Shown here: positions 58,601-64,000 of the stretch, piece after piece
Position numbering within the stretch: position 1 is the stretch's first letter
How the letters are laid out: every line of letters begins with the position of its first letter
Source: Bugula neritina
Lineage: Eukaryota > Bryozoa > Gymnolaemata > Cheilostomatida > Bugulidae
DNA: 64,000 nt
NCBI GenBank assembly: GCA_964035545.1
Contig: OZ037765.1
Span: 13,138,698 to 13,202,697 of the forward strand
Direction of reading: 5' to 3'
Notes under the pieces: model-generated
What the model was told of the DNA's origin: nothing
What the model saw: only the letters and a program-made list of their open reading frames with translations
Databases searched by the model: none
Translations under genes and position numbers: made by a program

Positions 58601-60711
58601 GCAGAGAGGAACGCATACAGGAAGTGTGCGTATTAGGAGAACTAGTGCAACCAGACTCATAAGCCATTTGGTGCTTCAAATCACCTACAGCATAGTAACA
58701 CAGTTCTATTGATATTCAAGCATATTGACATCATATCAACAGATATACTTGCCATTTACCTGTAGAAATAAAACATTTTAATAGAATTCCTCTTTTCAGT
58801 ATTAAGCATCACAGAAGGCAAGACAACTCCTTGCATATTTCAACAGAAAATCAAACCAATTTTGAAGCATTAAATACTATGCATAATTTATAACAAACTT
58901 GAAGTTGAATAATTTTGTGATGCTGATAAAAATTTCATAACAATCACAGTTCTATGTTTTCACCTCACAATAACATCAAAAATTTCTTTATTTAAGAACC
59001 GAAAAATTCCCTTACTCTGGTCTAGCACGGAGGTATCAGGAGAATCGGGAGGTTGAGGTATTCGCTGACGATTATAATGCCTGGATGTTAAGAAGCTGCT
59101 ACTGACATAGTCCAGGCCCTCGTCACTGCTGTCGCTGTCATCTCCATTTCTGTTCATAAGTAAGCGAACTCCTAACTGTATGAAATGTTAATGAATTATA
59201 GCAATGATGCCAGATATAAATGTTATTGTCTATTCTTGAGAATATTACAGTCTTACAACCAAAGTAGTAAAATTTTGATCTCCAAAATACATTGATAATA
59301 TAAACATATCAATTGCAAAGTGAAGAATTTTTTCATCAAGTCCTGATACTTTATTAAATCCCATACTTGTCGAAAAAAACTAGTAGCAATGAATAGTAAT
59401 TAATATACCAGCAGCATTTTATTCTATTCGTTACAGAACAGTCCACTAAAATAACTTATATATCTCATCAGAAGACTACAATAAAAAAGTTTATTAAAAT
59501 GTAAAATTTAGTACTGAAGGTGACAACATCAATTGAACGAATAGATAGGGGAGACAACTCACATTTCCAGCAGCATTCCCCTGAAGTATGTATTGTAAAA
59601 CTTCCAAGAGTGCAGAGCCTCCAGCAGATGCTTCCTCCCCATCAGACTGTTGAGGAGAATCACTTTGTTCATTGTCTGCCTCTACACTGAGCTCAGCATG
59701 ATCTGCCTGGGAGCTGCCGTCTGTATTGCCTTCTTCGGACAACTCCGACGTTGATACCAAATCTGACATGCTTAATTCTAAAGTGGTTATGAAAGGATAA
59801 CTACCACTAGACATGCAGAAAATAGATTTCTATATTTGTGCATAAAAATAGCTAAGCAGAGAAATTACTAGTACGGCACATGATTCACAAATAGGCTGAC
59901 ATAGACTAATGCTAAACATAACTATAACTAAAACACTACTATAGTTTGCTGTAAGCTCTCAGCTTCTGAAGAAAGTAGTAACATTCTCCGACCAAGCATT
60001 AGAATAAGTTGACTAAATTCATTAAACAGATTAGTACACCATAAAAATAAATTTGATGACATGAAGGGATACAAAGTCTTGAATGAATAAATTATTCAAA
60101 TAAGAATGATAATTAATTTTTAGAAAATTTCTGCATTCTTATATTGAAGAAATGAAGTTGAACCCTGTTGGTGAAATATTTTAATGAATCAAAAAGGTAG
60201 AAAAATAAAACCAAAATATTTTTAGTAAAAATACACATTGTAAAACAAAAAAATGTATTTTTACCATAAAAATATTGTGATTTGTAACAGTTGTACACAG
60301 AAGAAAATTCATATTATATTCACATATCATAAGAGAGTGAAAACAGTAAAAATCTTACAAGAGAATCCTTGCAAAATAAAAACACAAGTATCCAACTTTA
60401 AACTAAAATTTCAAAAGGATAATGGTGCATGCTTTTTTCAGCATTATTTTTGCAAGATAGCAAAACAACAAACGCAAAAATAAATAAATAGAAGTTTGAA
60501 TGTATCATTTTCAAAGCAATTCGCTAAGTTTATTCCTTGCCAGGTAAGAGATTTACACATAAAACGCTTTGGCCTGAGCTTAAAAATACTTGCTACATTT
60601 TAAGGCATAAGATGGCGTTACAAATTTGCTAATTAATATTGATGTTGTCACTTCCAGTAAACTAGAAACATAAAGAAAAACAGGTTAAGAAATACTTACA
60701 GATTGCCCCAT
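55638..60711 (-). CDS. DCAF11: DCAF11 / WDR23, WD40 substrate receptor of CUL4-DDB1 ubiquitin ligase
   Basis: Coding exons (minus): 60711-60700 (12 nt), 59829-59563, 59175-59016, 58684-58454, 56692-55638; 1725 nt, 574 aa (human about 546). If the mini-exon is not used, the ATG at 59814 gives 565 aa. DCAF11/WDR23 recruits substrates such as NRF2-type factors to CUL4-DDB1. The acidic N-terminal region (residues of about 30-140) contains LLEVLQYILQG and VRLLMNRNGDDSDSSDEG. Next comes a conserved LPRLIGMREIGCLGDNGSIS segment with KFFCGVYNKKGD. The long last exon holds the WD40 propeller (about 224-574) with DVGWSVLDVDFS, SSWSEYIHICNI, FADDSGHILYSGGEDGIIKV, LPGDCSLMTYYGHSVIRTLI and VRDVSWHPYDNNIISSGWDG. 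Two W-D-x-R boxes (WDRR, WDIR), the DDB1-contact motif, are present. The mini-exon codes M-G-Q-S, which joins in frame to K-S-I-F-C-M. Confidence 0.92.
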
Positions 60712-61400
60712 CTTTAACTGCCGAAAAAAGCCAATGGAACTGAGGTTAGTATATCATTGGGTGCTACAACCTACAAATACCAGGTGACACTACAGCTAAA
60801 ATTTCAAGCCAGCAAAACAGTTGGATTATGAAAAAAGAATTAAACATATTTTACATTTCTCTACCAAACAGCACTTTTTACACCCTTAGCAAGTTTGAGG
60901 CTCACCATTATACAATACAGGAAGTCAACAGCTGCAAGTTATACTATGGAGTTTATACATTATACAGATGCACGTGCACGCACATATATAATCATCATTG
61001 CACTACCATCGCAGTTCTTTGAACGCTGGTGATGCGACTCACTGCAGATGCTATTTTAATTGCTATCGGTGCGGTGTTAGTGCAGAGTAATGGACCTGTA
61101 GAACATGCAGCAAAATCATTGTCTGATACTCAAATGAGATGTGCTAAGATAGAGAACTAGTTGCTTACTGAGAGGTTAAAAGAAAAATGAATGGATTGTT
61201 TCTTGACTCCACCCGAGACACCAAGGACAACTAATAGTGTGATGAATGAACCCAGCAGGTCAACCAGTACAAGCTAAAATCAGCATCACTATAGGAGCGT
61301 ATGTCACTGTAGTTTAAGCTAGAGTGAATGATACTAGGGCCGACAAACACATTTAATTTACAGAGATCAACTATGAGACATCTCAGCTCAAGTATTAGAG
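60712..61400. other. 5' flank of DCAF11, no gene recognised
   Basis: Should contain the DCAF11 promoter and 5' UTR. No core motif could be assigned and no other gene is seen. Confidence 0.35.
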
Positions 61401-62010
61401 CAACATGCACATGTTAGGTCAAGGTACAATTGTAATACAACAGATAAGAAAAAGAAGCTGAGCACTTTCTTAATTGAGCAACAAGATGTCTTCCGCAGAG
61501 AAAATGGAGATGTTGGAAAGACATAAACAGTAGATCAAAGGACGCTGAAGTGAAAAGACATGTTAAAGAGGCATGATGGAGCCAGCTAGTAGTAATTTTA
61601 GCTTTTTGGTCACGTTTAGTACAAAAAAAGATAACTCCTGGAGGTTTTGTGTAGTCTATAATGCCAGCTGAGCTCTGTCACTCAACAGCATGCTTATCCG
61701 CTACCTCACAAAAGTTAGAGTTTTTATGCACTGGCTGCGGGCCAATACTTTAGCACACTAGAACTAATTAATGAACATTGGCAAAAGCCTGGATAATGAT
61801 GCTCGAGGAAACTCTGTTTTCGGTACTCGTTCTGGGTTGTAGGAGTGGAATGTTCTCCATTTGGGTCGACTTCAACTTTGCTACACTCTGATTTTTGATA
61901 GAACAATTTATTCATGGACTACACTGGAAAACTTTTCTTCTGTACCTAGATGACATTATGGCCCTGGAATTCCTAATTCAGGCTGAATGACTAAGAAGAG
62001 TAACCTGGAT
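61401..62010 (+). mobile_element. Degenerate Ty3/Gypsy reverse transcriptase remnant
   Basis: Across shifted plus-strand frames, QQDVFRRENGDVG (about 61480) resembles the pre-RT segment. W-R-F-C-V-V-Y-N-A-S (about 61640), G-N-S-V-F-G-T-R-S-G-L...E-W-N-V-L (about 61810-61850), a W-T-T-L-E-N stretch and the relic L-Y-L-D-D-I-M active-site region (about 61940-61960) follow in Gypsy RT order. Stops and frameshifts throughout; no LTR seen. It could be the RT part of the same family as the integrase at 6135-7680, but nothing links them directly. Confidence 0.75.
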
Positions 62011-62389
62011 GCAAGTCAGATTTCAGCGCTTTCATTGCTACACTCTAAACACAGAATGATGTGTGTCAAGTAAAAGGAACCTGGGAATAATCACTAATAT
62101 ATCTCAGCTACAGATGCCCTATCTGACCAGCAACTTCAATTGGTGCCCCTGAGAACGCTAATGAAAGGGAAGTATATGTGATGGCCAGCTCCTTAAATGA
62201 TGGACAGACATTTCAGAGGTCTTGCTTTTTGTTGTCATATAGTTGGTTTGAAGTGTCTAACTTAGGTAAATGTTGTAATTAAAGTAAATATTTAATTCCT
62301 TACAACTGCCTTTAATGCTATGTAACATGGTGTGCATCTTCGAGTGTTGTTTTTCCCGCAAATTTGTTTTTTATTGCATGTAGAGTGAC
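62011..62389. other. Spacer, nothing recognised
   Basis: No gene, RNA or repeat that I can name between the two retroelement remnants. Confidence 0.4.
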
Positions 62390-62770
62390 GTTAAATTCTT
62401 GCATCTCCTTGCATGGGTGTAAGGGCCAATGCAGTAGTGACAGTCTTTACTGCAGAAATTACATGTGGAGCTAGATTTGTTATTTTTTCTTGACTATGTA
62501 GTCGGTATGAATCTGCTCTGCTTGCTTGGTGCTGCTCTGTACTGCAGACCTCCAGTAATCCCAAGATCCCTAAAGGCTTTCCCATGAATACATTTTAATC
62601 TCATCAATCTTCATGCCTCTCTTGCAAGTGTCCTTTAAGGACAATCTAGAACAGCTATTAGGTCTGCCATTTTCTGAAAGCTCTTCATGCAATAGATCCT
62701 TGAGAATCTGGTCATTTCTCATTCTACACATGCTCAAGCCATCGAAAATACTGCTGATTTGAAGGTGTGA
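62390..62770 (-). mobile_element. 3' end of a non-LTR retrotransposon ORF2
   Basis: On the minus strand, in two or three frames, the order is W-L-E/G-H-V-C-R-M (about 62740), LLHEELSENGRPN, SLKDTCKRGMKIDEI and Y-S-W-E-S-L...W-R-S-A-V, ending in an Ala/Thr-rich tail (62391-62585). This is the usual C-terminal signature of endonuclease-type non-LTR elements (GHV-RM ... RYKD ... WE ... W). Heavily 5'-truncated and frameshifted. Confidence 0.7.
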
Positions 62771-64000
62771 AGACTTTATACAATTGATGTATTATTATAT
62801 TTATCTTTATTAATAATCATAATTAAAATTGAATTCTTATCAAATTTAATAAATTAATTGACATAAATATAATAATATCAGTATGAAGATCAACATGAGT
62901 TTCCCATGACTTATGAAATTAAGCTTAGGCATTGAAACTCACATTGTTATTGTATTTGATAACACTAACTTCTCATTGACTTACTGAATAGGATTTTGAA
63001 CACAATCCAAGTTACTGACACATTTATTTTCATTGCGATTGCATTACAAGTTATAACTATATAAGTATTTAGTTTTACTATTTTAGTATTTACTATTTAG
63101 TAATTTACTAATTTAGATTTTATCATTATCATAGCCATAGCCCATGGCCATTGGCATACTCATACTCATAGGCTTACTGCTAGGCATAAGTTTAAGACTT
63201 TGAACTACTTCTACTACTAGTACTACTGCTACTACTAGTGTTACACTTACTCTTAGCGATTAAATTTAGTCACCACGCAATAGTATCCCCTGTAAGTGTA
63301 TCAGGATCAGTATGAGTATAACTATCAGACCATTACTCATTACACTGATTACAGTCAGTACTTATTAGACTTAGTGATTACAATTTACATTTACTGATAA
63401 ACTTTAAGTGATGACAATAATACTCACAATGTCAATTGACATTTACAATCTGAATCACTGATGGTGATAGTGATATTCATATTGATAACATTATGATTAA
63501 CTTCAAGTGATCACTTGTTGGTTTTTGCCGTTGGCCGTGTAGGTAAATTTAGAATTTTCAACAATAACTATACTATTAGTATTAGTATTAGTTGATCGAC
63601 AACCTATTGATTTAAATGCAACCTTTTGCAGAGTTGATACTTATTTATCAACCGTTGCTGTGAAGTGTAAAAGCGTTGCAGTAAACTTGTGCAGAGTCAT
63701 TGCTGTAGTTATTATCTCGATACTACCGAGCGTTCGTAATTTATATGTTGGCAAGAATAAATTTGTTATGTAATTTTTAAACCGAGACATCGCGCAAGCG
63801 AAATTTCTTATGGTAAAACAACTCCACAATTTAGCTTCTAGTCCTAAAACTGAAATAGATTCATAAAGCATACTCATAATGATACTCGCTGAACCATAAG
63901 TTTTAGTTTATTGGGGGTACTGATAGTGATAGGCTAGTCATACTACATACTCATAGTCACCGTCAGTCTGAATGGAGTGATTGAGTGTAATAGTTTGCAA
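62771..64000. other. Intergenic, no gene recognised
   Basis: AT-rich sequence with short direct repeats of ACT/AGT trinucleotides (for example around 63200-63240 and 63565-63600), but no coding region, RNA gene or named mobile element. The small minus frame at 63641-63877 has no support. Confidence 0.45.

Noticed and set aside
58478-58660. Alternate frame inside DCAF11 exon 58684-58454
   Set aside because: The conserved LPRLIGMREIGC segment with matching splice phases lies in the other frame.
60253-60483. 76-codon plus-strand frame, Lys-rich
   Set aside because: It lies in the first intron of DCAF11 in low-complexity AT-rich sequence, with no motif or splice support.

Overview
Organism: this is AT-rich metazoan nuclear DNA. 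Genes are split by many GT-AG introns, two conserved eukaryotic single-copy genes are present (an SMC5/6 kleisin and a CUL4 substrate receptor), and the intergenic space is full of decayed retrotransposons, MITEs and SINE-like repeats. The repeat types and protein divergence suggest a non-vertebrate animal, perhaps a lophotrochozoan; the window does not fix the phylum. || Layout: 1-9.5 kb is transposon debris (CR1/L2-like reverse transcriptase, a possible BEL/Pao-like gag remnant, Ty3/Gypsy integrase). 10.3-20.7 kb (+) is NSMCE4/NSE4 in eight coding exons. Its 6.8-kb intron 2 holds, on the opposite strand, a complete seven-exon gene for a small membrane protein with a nidogen-like (NIDO) domain (copy 1). 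20.9-55.1 kb is a tandem array of four further paralogues on the minus strand (copies 2-5, starts at 27.26, 38.33, 46.02 and 51.76 kb). Copies 2-5 have the same seven-exon structure and identical intron phases, but the last exon has grown into a mucin-like stalk of T-T-L-N-G-Q-type hexapeptides (18-bp minisatellite). 55.6-60.7 kb (-) is DCAF11/WDR23. 61.4-62.8 kb has Gypsy and non-LTR remnants; the rest shows nothing I can name. || How it fits together: the array arose by tandem duplication of a unit made of the 3' end of NSE4, a convergent NIDO-mucin gene and its 5' flank. Broken pieces of NSE4 exons 7/8 therefore sit behind copies 3, 4 and 5, and the same duplication junction is present twice. 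Copies 2 and 3 encode membrane-anchored proteins. Copies 4 and 5 share a deletion that removes the transmembrane helix and shifts the frame, so they are predicted to be secreted. Lineage-specific insertions (hAT-like MITE with 8-bp TSD, a 1.3-kb TIR element with TA duplication, a foldback element, a non-LTR copy) can be checked against empty sites in paralogous units. The function of the NIDO-mucin family cannot be read from the sequence; extracellular adhesion, surface-coat or recognition roles are only inference from domain layout and stalk hypervariability. Coordinates of splice sites were read by eye and checked by reading-frame continuity.
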